Assembly: GCA_958450365.1 (NCBI GenBank)
Contig: CAUEEP010000883.1
Location: forward strand, 302,001-366,000
DNA from: Mesorhabditis belari
Taxonomy: Eukaryota; Nematoda; Chromadorea; Rhabditida; Rhabditidae
Direction of reading: 5' to 3'
DNA length: 64,000 nucleotides
The translations under genes were made by a program, and so were the position numbers. This document shows, piece by piece, positions 41,116-51,334 of this stretch (positions within the stretch are counted from its first letter, which is position 1; each line of letters starts with the position of its first letter). Below the pieces are notes generated by a model. It made no database searches, had not been told where the DNA came from, and saw nothing but the letters and a program-made list of their open reading frames with translations.

Positions 41116-41691
41116 TTAGGTTGTCCAGTTATGAATGCGCGTTTTTTACTATTTTGTAAATTTCTCAAGATACCGAAATCAAGAAAAGGATTTATAGGAG
41201 TATTATTCGAAAGCTGAAGATCTCCTCTACATTTTGATATAAAAAGCTTTGGAATTTGTTCAGCTTTTGGGCAAATTGACTGCACAGAAGAAGAGGTGGC
41301 CAAAAAAATGGAAGGGTGCCATTGGATCAAGTTTTGGCTCCGCTCAAATTGAGTTAACCGTTTGATGTTTGGCCAATAGATATATCAATACAAGTTTTTA
41401 AAAAAATATAACAACTTCAGAGCATCTTTACTTTTCTTTTCTTTTCTGGGCGGTTATTTTACACCATAAAACTTGAGGAATAGCTAAGCTGAAATGAATT
41501 TTTTCGAAAACGACCTCTCCCTTTGTGCAGTCAATTTGCCCAAAAGCTGAACAAATTCCAAAGGTTTTTATATCAAAATGTAGAGGAGATCTTCAGCTTT
41601 CGAATGATATATAAAACTCATATACATCTGTTCGATATCTTGAGAAATTTACAAAATAGTAAAAACGCGCATTCATAACTGGACAACCCAA
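41116..41691. mobile_element. mariner-type MITE (576 bp), TIR TTAGGTTGTCCAGTTATGAA
   Basis: The ends TTAGGTTGTCCAGTTATGAA and TTCATAACTGGACAACCCAA lie between TA dinucleotides (41114-41115, 41692-41693). Arms of about 185 bp pair (AGCTGAAGATCTCCTCTACA, GCAAATTGACTGCACAG). The termini resemble those of the mariner at 1547-2831. Confidence 0.93.
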
Positions 41692-41734
41692 TATTTTTTA
41701 ACTTGAACTTATTTTTGATTGAAAAAACTAGCTA

Positions 41735-41950
41735 AAGTTCTTTTTTCAGTCACCAATTTGAAGGATCGCAAGAACAAGAGAACCGTAATATTTTGGAGAA
41801 AGAACGTCTGGCCTTCGAATAGCGCTAATTTGAACCCGTTAGACTTCTCGATATGTTCAATTCTGGAAGACAGGATTTCTGGTGGTGGCAGTGGATGCCT
41901 TAAAAAAATGCTTTGAAGAAAGTCTGGTCCGAGATTTCTGTGCAATTGAT
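41735..41950 (+). pseudogene. mariner transposase C-terminal fragment
   Basis: The plus strand reads KNVWPSNSANLNPLDFSICS then ILEDRISGG, where the third aspartate would be in SPDLNPLD; here the first position reads SAN, so the motif is altered. A second frame continues CLKKCFEESLVRDFC. Clear decayed C-terminus. Confidence 0.8.
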
Positions 41951-41959
41951 GAAGTTGAT

Positions 41960-42574
41960 GATCTTGAACTAGCAAGGGAATCGTGAGTGAGTCAAGATCA
42001 AGGGAATCAAGATCATTGGATGATTTGGAACTTTGGATGATTCTCTTGTGGGTTCATGATCGTCAACTTTGGACGATTCTCTTGTGAGATCAAGATCATC
42101 AACTTCTGACCGTTCATTTTTTGCTTTGTCGGCCCAATTTCTCGTTGTAGAGTCACTTTAGGCAACTAATTTTTTGGCTATCAATATTCATCATAAGGGC
42201 TATCGAATGAGGGATCATTCATCCCAAACAATCACAACTTCGGACCATTCCCTTGTGTTCACAAAGTGTTCACAAAGTTTGTTTGTAAGTTTTCGGAGTT
42301 TCATCGAAATGCATTGAAAGTGAATGTTTCAAAGTGAGAGTGAGAGTTCAAAGAGTCTAGTTTTTCTATGGTCAATTGAATCAATAACTCCGTCAGATAT
42401 CGATTTAAATTAATGTTTTTGATGAAAGTAAACCACACTCAAGGTGTTGCAAGGATCATACAAAATTGCTTTACGTGTTTACAAATTCTGAACAGCACTC
42501 TGCTTTGTACTCTTTTTTTATAGAAAAATCTTAAAGAAATAAATAGTATCTATGTTTGAAAGTGAAGGTAATCG
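41960..42574. other. gene-free stretch
   Basis: A roughly 60-bp segment (GATTCTCTTGTG...GATCAAGATCATCAAC) is partly duplicated at 42030-42110. Otherwise AT-rich, no exon seen. Confidence 0.4.
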
Positions 42575-43274
42575 GGGGTAGGCTAATTTCCGCAATTTTT
42601 TTTGCGCAACAGGATCATTTGCGCAACTGGGTCGTGTGCGCAACTCGCCATGACTTTCTTCTACGTCGGCCAATCTTTATGATCTTGGCTTCATTTTGTA
42701 GATCTCAATAAGTGCAACAAAATGAACCCAAAATCATAAAGATTGGTTCACTTAGAAGAAAGTTATGGCGAGTTGCGCACACGACCCAGTTGCGCAAATG
42801 ATCCTGTTGCGCACACGACCCAGTTGCGCAAATGATCCTGTTGCGCACACGACCCAGTTGCGCACACGACCCAGTTGCGCAAATGATCCTGTTGCGCACA
42901 CGACCCAGTTGCGCACACGACCCAGTTGCGCAAATGATCCTGTTGCGCACACGACCCAGTTGCGCACACGACCCAGTTGCGCACACGACCCAGTTGCGCA
43001 CACGACCCAGTTGCGCACACGACCCAGTTGCGCACACGACCCAGTTGCGCAAATGATCCTGTTGCGCAAAAAAAATTGCGGAAATTAGCCACCCCCAAAG
43101 AGCGTGTTTCAAGTGAGACAAGATTTTCAGAGAAATGTTACTATTAATGTTAAAGCATTTACATTTACTAGAGTATTTTCTAAAATGTGCCCCCTTCTCT
43201 AAATTATACTTGGTTCACTTAGAAGAAAGTTATGGCGAGTTGCGCAAAAAAAATTGCGGAAATTAGCCTACCCC
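42575..43274. mobile_element. hAT-like MITE (700 bp) with 8-bp TSD GGTAATCG
   Basis: The ends GGGGTAGGCTAATTTCCGCA and TGCGGAAATTAGCCTACCCC are flanked by GGTAATCG at 42567-42574 and 43275-43282. An 8-bp duplication with long TIRs points to the hAT superfamily. Inside are a 17-bp minisatellite and a second, internal right-end copy at about 43065-43095 (GCGGAAATTAGCCACCCCC), suggesting nested or recombined copies. No transposase. Confidence 0.92.
42770..43070. repeat. 17-bp minisatellite with two alternating variants
   Basis: About 17 copies of GCGCACACGACCCAGTT and GCGCAAATGATCCTGTT. These correspond to the subterminal motif of the surrounding MITE (GCGCAACAGGATCATTTGCG), so the array arose from its own arm. 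ORFs of over 100 codons on both strands are by-products. Confidence 0.95.
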
Positions 43275-43282
43275 GGTAATCG

Positions 43283-43897
43283 TGATCAAAATTCGGCAAT
43301 GAATCAGTTCATTTTATGGGTCTTTGACTTTAAAAGTTTGCAATTACCTTATTAATTTAAATTTTGCATTTACTAATTTACTAATTTACTGTCTTACTTA
43401 TTTAAATCTTGCTCTTTGTGAAATATTGCTTGAAATCCCCTCTTTTTTTCTCTTTCTTTTCAAAATACTTATTCGGAATTCAAAAGAGAGAAAAAAAAGG
43501 GCTAAACGCACCTGTTTTCTCAACATTTTTCTCAACAAACGCCGTCTCATCAGAATTGCAGTTTCGTGAAAAATTTAAATGTTTTAGAAAAAGGGGAAAA
43601 GAGAGAAAAATCGGACGACAATCGACCCTAGCTGTTCAGGGTGGGAATTCGAGGTGTTGGGTGACACCTTTGCGCTCTGTTTTTTTTCTTTCTTTTCAAA
43701 AACATCAATTTCAAATCATTTTTCATCAGTTTGCCTTTAGTTTGAATCAAATTTTTTGAAAAAAAATTGTTTATATACTAAAGTTTAGGTATTTTATGGT
43801 TCTTTTCTGCTTTTAAGCTAATTTTTGATCCCTCTGAACAGTTTAAAAAAAAGCAAAATTACTGTCATCGGAAAATTGAAAATATTGTTTCAACTTA
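43283..43897. other. gene-free stretch
   Basis: A plus-strand ORF of 116 codons (43409-43759) is Phe/Lys-rich with no splice support. A GC-richer patch (CGACCCTAGCTGTTCAGG, 43622) is unexplained. No gene assigned. Confidence 0.35.
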
Positions 43898-44435
43898 ACG
43901 TATTTTCTCTAATAGTAGTGCACCCCGGCAAGCCGAGTTAATGACTATTTTACGGTTTCGAAGCTTCCGCAGAAGTCCAACACTCTAATCCTCCACTAGA
44001 TCTCATCGTCAGCTACACTTTCCGACCCCACATCGATAGATTCTGATAAGCGGTTCTCGAGATTTCAAGGAATTTAGGCGACGCTTTAGGTACACTACTA
44101 TTAGAGAAAATACGGTATATTATTCCAGGCTAGGCTAGGAGATCAGACTGATTTATTTCCCTAATATTTCCCTGTGAGGCGAGTTGATGACTATTTTACG
44201 GTTTCGAAGCTTCCGCAGAAGCTCAACACTCAAATCCCCCACTAGATCTCATCGTCAGCTACATTTTCTGACCCCACATCGATAGGGTCTGATAAGCGGT
44301 TCTCGAGATTTCAAGGAATTTAGGCGACACTCAGGGTGCACTACTCTTTCTACTACTCTTTCGAGTACTTTCTAGTACTCTTTCTAGTACTCTTTCTAGT
44401 ACTTTCTAGAGACAAAACTATTAGAGAAAATACGG
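43898..44435. mobile_element. family-A MITE dimer
   Basis: The first monomer 43898-44115 (CGTATTTTCTCTAATAGTAG to ACTATTAGAGAAAATACGG) is joined by TCCAGGCTAGGCTAGGAG to a second that lacks a standard left end and closes at 44435. The same junction is present at 60715-61318. The second monomer carries an inserted CTTTCTAGTACT expansion, which recurs alone at 44545-44665. Confidence 0.88.
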
Positions 44436-44529
44436 TAGTTTGAAAAAACAGTATTTCGTTATATTAATGTAAAAAATTTGAATTTTCTAGAAAAAATAAA
44501 ATACAAAGGATTCTTGTAATTTGTTATCA

Positions 44530-44680
44530 AATTGATTAAACAAAACTCTTTCTAGTACACTCAAGATTGTACTCTTTCTAGTACTTTCTAGTACTCTTTC
44601 TAGTACACTCAAGATTGTACTCTTTCTAGTACTTTCTAGTACTCTTTCTAGTACTTTCTATTAGAGAGAATATGGTAATC
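44530..44680. repeat. short tandem array ACTCTTTCTAGT
   Basis: Copies of TACTCTTTCTAGTACTTTCT with ACTCAAGATTG insertions, ending in TTAGAGAGAATATGGTA, a family-A-like terminus. Confidence 0.85.
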
Positions 44681-44689
44681 GACTCAAAT

Positions 44690-46110
44690 TTTATTTTAAT
44701 ACATTGACGACAAAGTCATTTTTGGCTTGATTGGCATTTTGGATTATCTGTAGCTGTAGACCTGAAAATTTGTAACCGAAGGCATTCTGGGATGAAGATT
44801 CTGAATTCGTTATTAGTTTTTGAGTAACTTTAATTTCGAGCCAATACGGTCATCACAAAACTCTCTAAAACTTGGATAATTAAACCAAATTGGAGAAAAA
44901 AAGCGAAACCTAGTCTGCGTTTTGTCTTTTATCCCTAGAGGCCGTGCGCCAGAAGCCGTGCGATTACGTAAACAGGAAAATTTTCACGTTTTTGTAAGCG
45001 AGCATCTTTTTATTTTCAATTGTCAATGATCTTTTTTTTTGTTTCCGATTCCACCGTGGATTTTACGGGGATTTTATGCGTTTCACATGTGCATCTGACT
45101 GACTGAGGTGGCCGACTGAGAGGGAAAGATGGGTGTAAGATTTCGAACACACTTTGGCATTAGGAAAGGCATTGAAAGGCATTGAAAGGCATTGAAAGGC
45201 ATTGAATGGCATTAGGAAATGCATTGAATGGCATTGTACCATTCACATTGAATGGCATTGTACCAATTTACCTCACTATCATTTGCTTATATATGTTCGT
45301 TAAAAAATTAAACCGGTTTGATAGAATAAATTGAATTGAATAGATTTTCTGTTTATTGCCTGTTTATTGCCTTTCTGCCTAAGTTTTCTGTTTATTGCCT
45401 AAGAGTTTATTTTGTTTAGAGTTAAAGTTTATTTTGGTAAAGTTAAAAATCGATTGGGTAACAGGAAAATTGAAACAAAGCAATTTTCGAGCTTTTGGAT
45501 GAGCTTTTGGACAGACTTTTGGATAAATTTAGCAAATGTGTGATTTCTGGGGGATGAGTTCAAACGTGAAAGTCATAGATTTTAATAGGAAAGAGATTAG
45601 AACAGTTGGCATGTGAAATTTTGGAATGAAATGTAAAAGAAAAGGAAATGAGAGAGTCACCTCACACTCGATCTTGTCCTTTATTTCCTTTCTTTCCTTT
45701 CCTTTCTTTCTTCCTTTCCTTTCTTTTCTTTCTTCCTTTCTTCCTTTCTTCCTTTCTTCCTTTCTTTCTTCTCTTTCTTTTCTCTTTTGTTGATTAGTGT
45801 GGCCACCGTGTGAGATTTAGATTGAGTCCAATCTCACCAAGATTTGACACAAAAAGTCAGCGTTCACTTGATCTCAAACACTTTCATTTACTTGCTGCTT
45901 ATCGGCAAACATATTACTAGAATCGTAAACTAAAAACTTATCTAAACTTCTAGATTTATCTAAGGTAAACTATCATTTTTCAGACTATTGACTTTTGTGT
46001 TAAAACTTCATGTTTCAAAGGATCTGATTATCCAGTGGAAGGCTATCTTTCAATTCATGTCAGTTAGTGCTATCGATCAAGCTTACCTCTCACTAAAGTA
46101 AAATAAATCT
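44690..46110. other. gene-free stretch with simple repeats
   Basis: GCATTGAAAG array at 45165-45250, CTTTCTTCCTTTC tract at 45670-45785. Near 44935 GAGGCCGTGCGCCAGAAG is a GC-rich island with a short open plus frame. No linked exons found. Confidence 0.4.
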
Positions 46111-46113
46111 TTT

Positions 46114-46262
46114 TTGAGAACTCTTTTTGTTCTTGTTTTTGGGCTTGGGCTTGGTCTTGGTCTTAACCTTGGTCTTGGGCTTGGTCTTGTTCTTGTTCTT
46201 GGTCTTGGTCTTGGTCTTGGGCTTGGGCTTGGGCTTGGGCTTGTTCTTGTTCTTGTTCTTGT
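46114..46262. repeat. 6-bp-based minisatellite CTTGGT/CTTGGG/CTTGTT
   Basis: About 22 hexamers. Leu/Gly-rich plus ORF is an artefact. Confidence 0.92.
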
Positions 46263-46594
46263 GGAGGTTTTGAGTTGCTTAAATAACGATCAACTTAACG
46301 ACTTTAAAACACTCTTCCAATCTACTTTGATTCAAATATTAATGCTTTTAAAATAAATTTGGTTACAATAGATATTCTAAAGTAAATTTGTTATGCCAAT
46401 AAAGCGCTCTTTTAAAAAATCAAATAATTTTCAAGCAAAAATAGACAACGTCAAGTAAAGTTAAAGTTTAAAAGTTGCCGGGAAACCGTTTTACTTTGAA
46501 ATTCCACAAGATTTCTTCTTGTACTTTCTTCCTCTTACAATCTGGATCTAAGTTTTTAAATAAGTAGACATGGGCATCGGGTCGGGTCAAAAGT

Positions 46595-46790
46595 GACCCG
46601 CTGACCCGACCCGCGACCCGGCTTTTTTCCCGGGTGACCCTCTGACCCGACCCGCTGACCCGACCCTCTGACCCGACCCGCTGACCCGACCCTCTGACCC
46701 GACCCTCTGACCCGACCCTCTGACCCGACCCTCTGACCCGACCCGCTGACCCGACCCGCTGACCCGACCCTCCGACCCGACCCGGCCGCC
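46595..46790. repeat. 13-bp GC-rich minisatellite TGACCCGACCCTC
   Basis: About 14 copies of TGACCCGACCC(T/G)C. It is the most GC-rich block in the window. Arg/Gly/Ser-rich minus-strand ORFs through it are by-products. Confidence 0.94.
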
Positions 46791-46799
46791 AAAACTCGA

Positions 46800-47500
46800 A
46801 AATAGACATGTCTATACATAAGCGTTCAATCAGTATTCCTTCCACTGTCAATCAAAATCTTTGACGACCTCAATTTTAAAACACGCTTCCAATTCTTGAC
46901 TCAAATAGCTTAAAACTCAATTTTACCGATCTTGTTCATCAATTTCCGCCTTTTTCACCTTTTCTTGACCCAAGATCGATGTTTTTGGGTCATTATGCGA
47001 ATATTACAACGAATGAGTAAAAAGCGGAACAACTGACTCGATGAGCATTTTTTTTCTCTACTCATTGATATTTTACTACAGTTTTTCTTATCAATATCAT
47101 AATTTCTATAGAAATATTTTGTGCTATTTATTGATTGAGATTCGAAGACATTATTTAAATCATTTAAATGGATCAACTTTGAAACAGTAAATGGCTTTAG
47201 TCTGTTAGAGAAGACTTTTGAGTTTTGAGTGAAATTAGTGACGCTTTGATGGTGCATAACTTTTTTTGGAGATAATCTTTTGACTAGCCTTTTACACAGT
47301 CGGAAAGATGAAAGTTTAGGCTTTGGAATGACACTAAATAAGGGTTGGTTGGACTAGCAAAATCCTGAGAAAATCAAGAGAGAAATGATCAAATCAAATC
47401 GCATTATTGTCTCCATTTGGCTGCTGTTTAAGTAACAAAATGATCTAACAGGATGTGGAAAATTTGTCGCTTTTCCCTTTACGGATTCCAAAAGCCTTTT
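46800..47500. other. gene-free stretch with one 100-codon reverse ORF
   Basis: The minus frame 47257-46955 reads MHHQSVTNFTQNSKVFSN and ends MTQKHRSWVKKR next to an AAG|GTGAAA site. Another minus frame reads DPKTSILGQEKVKKAEIDEQ up to CG|GTAAAA. No acceptors fit. I do not call a gene. Confidence 0.25.
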
Positions 47501-47504
47501 ATAC

Positions 47505-47705
47505 CCGACAGGTATGCCAGACAAGCAAGCGATTACGCAGCCGCACAAAGAACACCTCGCCAGGGATTTCTCTTGCTTTGTTGATGGCACAGAAAAAAGA
47601 TATTTAGCTGCAAATTTGTACCCGGGAGTTTCCACGGTCGAGCAATCGATTGAAGCTATTCATTTTATTGAGTCAACCAACTGGAACTCAAATTTAATGC
47701 ATTGA
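47505..47705 (+). repeat. dispersed sequence with conserved open frame, copy 2
   Basis: Reads HLARDFSCFVDGTEKRYLAA then QSIEAIHFIESTNW. Flanks upstream (AAATCAAATCGCATT) also match copy 1 at 26590. The 3' half plus the following 240 bp recur within the MITE at 60738-61075. Confidence 0.55.
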
Positions 47706-47737
47706 AAGTTATGAATTTTCAAATGGTGACTACAGCA

Positions 47738-48230
47738 TTTTCTCTAGTGCACCCCGGCGAGCCGAGTTGGTGACGATTTTACGGTTTTCAAGCTTTTGCA
47801 GAAGCTAAACACTCAAATCCCCCACTAGATCTCATCGTCAGCTACATTTTCCGACCCTTTTCCGAGGTTCTGATAAGCGGTTCTCGAGATTTCAAGGAAT
47901 TTAGGCGAAGCTTTGGGTACACTATTATTAGAGAGAAGACGGTAGTTATATCCTAAGCAGGCAGAAAGACAGGCTACAGTCAGTTAGCCAGATCTAGAGT
48001 CAGCTATGACTGACGGACACTCAGGGCTTCCTATAGGCCAGACTCAGCTGGAACGATCGTGACCGGCTTCCTGATTTATACTGCTTGTACCTCTCACTCA
48101 ATCCCCCACTAGATCTCATGGTCAGCTACACTTTCCGACCCCACATTGATAGGTTCTGATAAGCGGTTCTCAAGATCGTAAGGAATTTAGGCGAAGCTTT
48201 GGGTACACTACTATTAGAGAAAATACGGTA
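47738..48230. mobile_element. family-A MITE composite, second copy of the 5120-5631 arrangement
   Basis: Two family-A bodies joined by AAGCAGGCAGAAAGACAGG...GGAACGATCGTGACCGGC. Ends near TACTATTAGAGAAAATACGG at 48229. The left end is fused to the captured fragment (CATTTTCTCTAGTGCACCCC). Confidence 0.85.
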
Positions 48231-49075
48231 TTCATTCAAAAGTCTCCTTTAATAGAGCTCAAGAAGTTTTTATTGTTAACCCGTTTTGTTATTGTGCTTT
48301 TTTGTTTCTAATTGTTAAGTACGCTCAGATGATCCAAAAGTCAAATTTGATACATTTTTTAACTCATTTTCTAATCTCTAAAATTATCTTTAAAACTTGA
48401 ACAAATTGAAAGCATTTGTTACTTTCGAGGAAGTAACCAGTTGCTGACAAGATTTGGTCTTTAAAAGAGAAAGAAAGAAAGTTGTGAAAAATGAAGACCG
48501 ATTGAGAGACGTTAAAATGAAAAAGAAGCTTTTTGTTCCTTTTTCTTTACCCTCTTTCTCTTTTTCTTTCTTTCTCTTTCCCGTAACTCTCCCGGAAGTT
48601 CCAGACATATTTTATCAGATCAATTTGTCAATAGTTTTTCAATAGTTTTTATGACAAACGAACATTTCAAATCCGTTAAACATTGATTAACAATGCAAAA
48701 AGGCTCTAAAAAAACCATTCTTTGTTTTATTTAAGTTAAAAGCATCTTTAGTTTAAAAAAAACTTACTTTAACTTGACCAACGACAATTTGCGTTTATTG
48801 TTTTCATTTTTCAGTATCTATGTGTTTTTTAAAATTATTTTCTTATATTTCATTTTCAGAAGGAATTTTCACAAATAGAATCTCTTGGAATTACCCATTT
48901 AGAGGCTTAGTGTTTCAAGAAAAGATCATTGAGCGACGAAAATGCGTAAAAAAGACTTTGCTTTGCTAAAACAATTTCAGAATCCTTGTCCTTGTCATAA
49001 CCCGAATTCGTTGTCCAATTCAGAATCCATAATCCTTGTCACTTTTCATTCGATCAATCCAATTTTCATATAATT
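48231..49075. other. gene-free stretch with a possible terminal exon
   Basis: After TTTCATTTTCAG at 48849-48860 the plus strand reads KEFSQIESLGITHLEA and a TAG at 48910. No partner exon. GAAAGAAAGAAAG/CTTTCTTTCTC inverted tracts at 48465-48575. Confidence 0.3.
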
Positions 49076-49455
49076 CAGAATCCTTGTCCATATCAGAATC
49101 CTTGTCCTTATCAGAATCCTTGTCCATGTCAGAATCCTTGTCCATATCAGAATCCTTGTCCATATCAGAATCCTTGTCCATATCAGAATCCTTGTCCTTA
49201 TCAGAATCCTTGTCCTTATCAGAATCCTTGTCCTTATCAGAATCCTTGTCCATATCAGAATCCTTGTCCATATCAGAATCCTTGTCCATATCAGAATCCT
49301 TGTCCTTATCAGAATCCTTGTCCTTATCAGAATCCTTGTCCTTATCAGAATCCTTGTCCATATCAGAATCCTTGTCCATATCAGAATCCTTGTCCTTATC
49401 AGAATCCTTGTCCATATCAGAATCCTTGTCCTTATCAGAATCCTTGTCCTTATCT
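49076..49455. repeat. 18-bp minisatellite, about 20 copies
   Basis: The unit ATCAGAATCCTTGTCCTT (or CCAT). Because 18 is a multiple of three, both strands stay open: SESLSI on plus, DKDSDM on minus. The minus frame has unique Asp/Glu-rich ends ([34 protein letters not shown]), and those ends are themselves partial copies of each other, so repeat growth explains the ORF better than a gene. Confidence 0.92.
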
Positions 49456-50144
49456 AATCCGAATTCATTATCCAATTCATCATCCATAATCCTTGTCACT
49501 TTTCACTCGATCAACCCAATTTTCATATCATTGACCGAGTCTTTTAATTCTTCATCAAATAATACCAAAATTAAGCTCATCAAATAAAAACTAGCGTTAG
49601 ATTACGATAGTTTTCTGAAATTAACGCCTTTTAGAAAGTGGATTAGCTGAAAAGTGACAATTGTAACACCTTGTGTTTGCTTAGAAAATAGCTTTTGAAT
49701 TTGAAATTTGAAATTTGAAAGTTTATTTATTTCTCCTCGAAAAAAGCCACTCCAGTAAATCTCTTCCTTTTTCAGAAAGTGTTAGACCGAAAAGAAAAAA
49801 GGCCCAAAACCATAAACCCTCAACGAACTCTTTTTGAATTTTTTGAAACCTCATTTTTTTTTCTCCAGCCTTTCCCTGACCTCTTTCACTTAAAACTTCT
49901 TCAATATTTTGTCACAAATATTCCACAACTTTTTGTTTTCTTCAGTTTTTTTCATTTTCTTTTTCTTTTGACTTTTCTTTTGATTTTTTTTGAAACCCTG
50001 CCTTTTTCCTTAAATCCCTTGAGACAAATACATTCTCGATTATTTTAAACACCCCCTTTTGACAATCAAAAATCAAAATTGTTGCTTTCTAACCCTTTTT
50101 GACATAAGGTTACGAGATTTAAGAATCTATTTTGAAAACAAAAA
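49456..50144. other. gene-free stretch
   Basis: TTCCTTTTTCAG at about 49764-49775 precedes an open plus frame (VLDRKEKRPKTINPQRTLFE) that turns into Phe-rich sequence to 50048. No donor or second exon. Possible 3' exon, weak. Confidence 0.25.
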
Positions 50145-50312
50145 ACTATCAAGTTTTCTGTGAAGTTTATTATCAAAAGTAGTCAAAAACTTGTAGTGAT
50201 TGCGTCAGTCATTGTCTTTAAATATGTATCTTAAGATATGTTAGACTGATACCATTTGAATGATATCTTAAGATATGTTAGACTGATACCATTTCAATGA
50301 TATCTTAAGATA

Positions 50313-50696
50313 CCGTATTTACTCTATTAGTGGGGTCCTCTCTAATAGTGGGGTCCTCTCTAATAGTGGGGTCGTCTGGAGGGGGGTTGAAAAAATAGTG
50401 GGGTCCTCTCGAATTGGAAGAAGATATTGGTAACGAAAGTGATACATCAATTGTTGATCTCTTGGATTAGTTCTTTTACTGTTTGTTAATGTTTTGTTAC
50501 GGTTAAAGCTAAATAAAATATGAAGCCAAACTTGTTTTGTCAAGAATTTCGGAGAAAAATTGATATCTTTTCAATTTAAAACTTTGGTTTTATGTTCTTT
50601 TAAATTTTTCTAATAGTGGGGTCCTCTCTAATAGTGGGGTCGTCTGGAAGGGGATTGAAAAAATAGTGGGGGACCCCACTAATAGAGTAAATACGG
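50313..50696 (+). mobile_element. 384-bp DNA transposon remnant, TIR CCGTATTTACTCTATTAGTG
   Basis: The ends CCGTATTTACTCTATTAGTG and CACTAATAGAGTAAATACGG lie between TA at 50311-50312 and 50697-50698. Removing the element and one TA restores the 37-bp satellite unit exactly. Subterminal direct copies of CTAATAGTGGGGTCCTCT lie at both ends. Confidence 0.95.
50408..50470 (+). pseudogene. likely C-terminus of the element's transposase
   Basis: The plus frame reads LELEEDIGNESDTSIVDLLD and stops at 50470. An AATAAA follows at about 50511. An acidic C-terminus, stop and poly(A) signal inside a TIR element suggest the last codons of a deleted transposase; the family (pogo-like is my guess) cannot be fixed from 20 residues. 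Confidence 0.45.
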
Positions 50697-51334
50697 TATG
50701 TTAGACTGATACCATTTGAATGATATCTTAAGATATGTTAGACTGATACCATTTGAATGATATCTTAAGATATGTTAGACTGATACCATTTGAATGATAT
50801 CTTAAGATATGTTAGACTGATACCATTTGAATGATATCTTAAGATATGTTAGACTGATACCATTTGAATGATATCTTAAGATATGTTAGACTGATACCAT
50901 TTCAATGATATCTTAAGATATGTTAGACTGATACCATTTGAATGATATCTTAAGATATGTTAGACTGATACCATTTCAATGATATCTTAAGATATGTTAG
51001 ACTGATACCATTTCAATGATATCTTAAGACGACGATAAGGATAAGCACAGGGGAGAACACATAAGATTAGACAAATCATTCAATAATAATAATAATAATA
51101 ACAGTAACTAAAATATCAGTTTGGCTCGGAGCTGACAAGACTTAACTTTTGTAGCCTCTTTTTTAAGTAAAATTTTTCTTCAACCATTTGTCAAAAAAAG
51201 CGCGTTTCAACTTTAGCGATTACACTGTTCGCTTCGTTGCTGTTAATGTTCGCCTTAGCTAGACGCCTGTTTTTATGGATTGCTTTATCGAATGAAGCTC
51301 GATTTTCGGTAAAATTCGAAAGCTCGAAATGACC

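Noticed and set aside
42705..43121. Overlapping ORFs of 105-138 codons on both strands
   Set aside because: All arise from the 17-bp satellite; 17 bp repeats cycle all frames, and no unique protein sequence remains.
46468..46851. Gly/Arg/Ser-rich 127-codon ORF
   Set aside because: Produced by the 13-bp GC-rich minisatellite; 13-bp units shift frames and give three similar ORFs.
49036..49587. 183-codon Ser/Leu/Glu repeat ORF
   Set aside because: By-product of the 18-bp period; the opposite strand is equally open.
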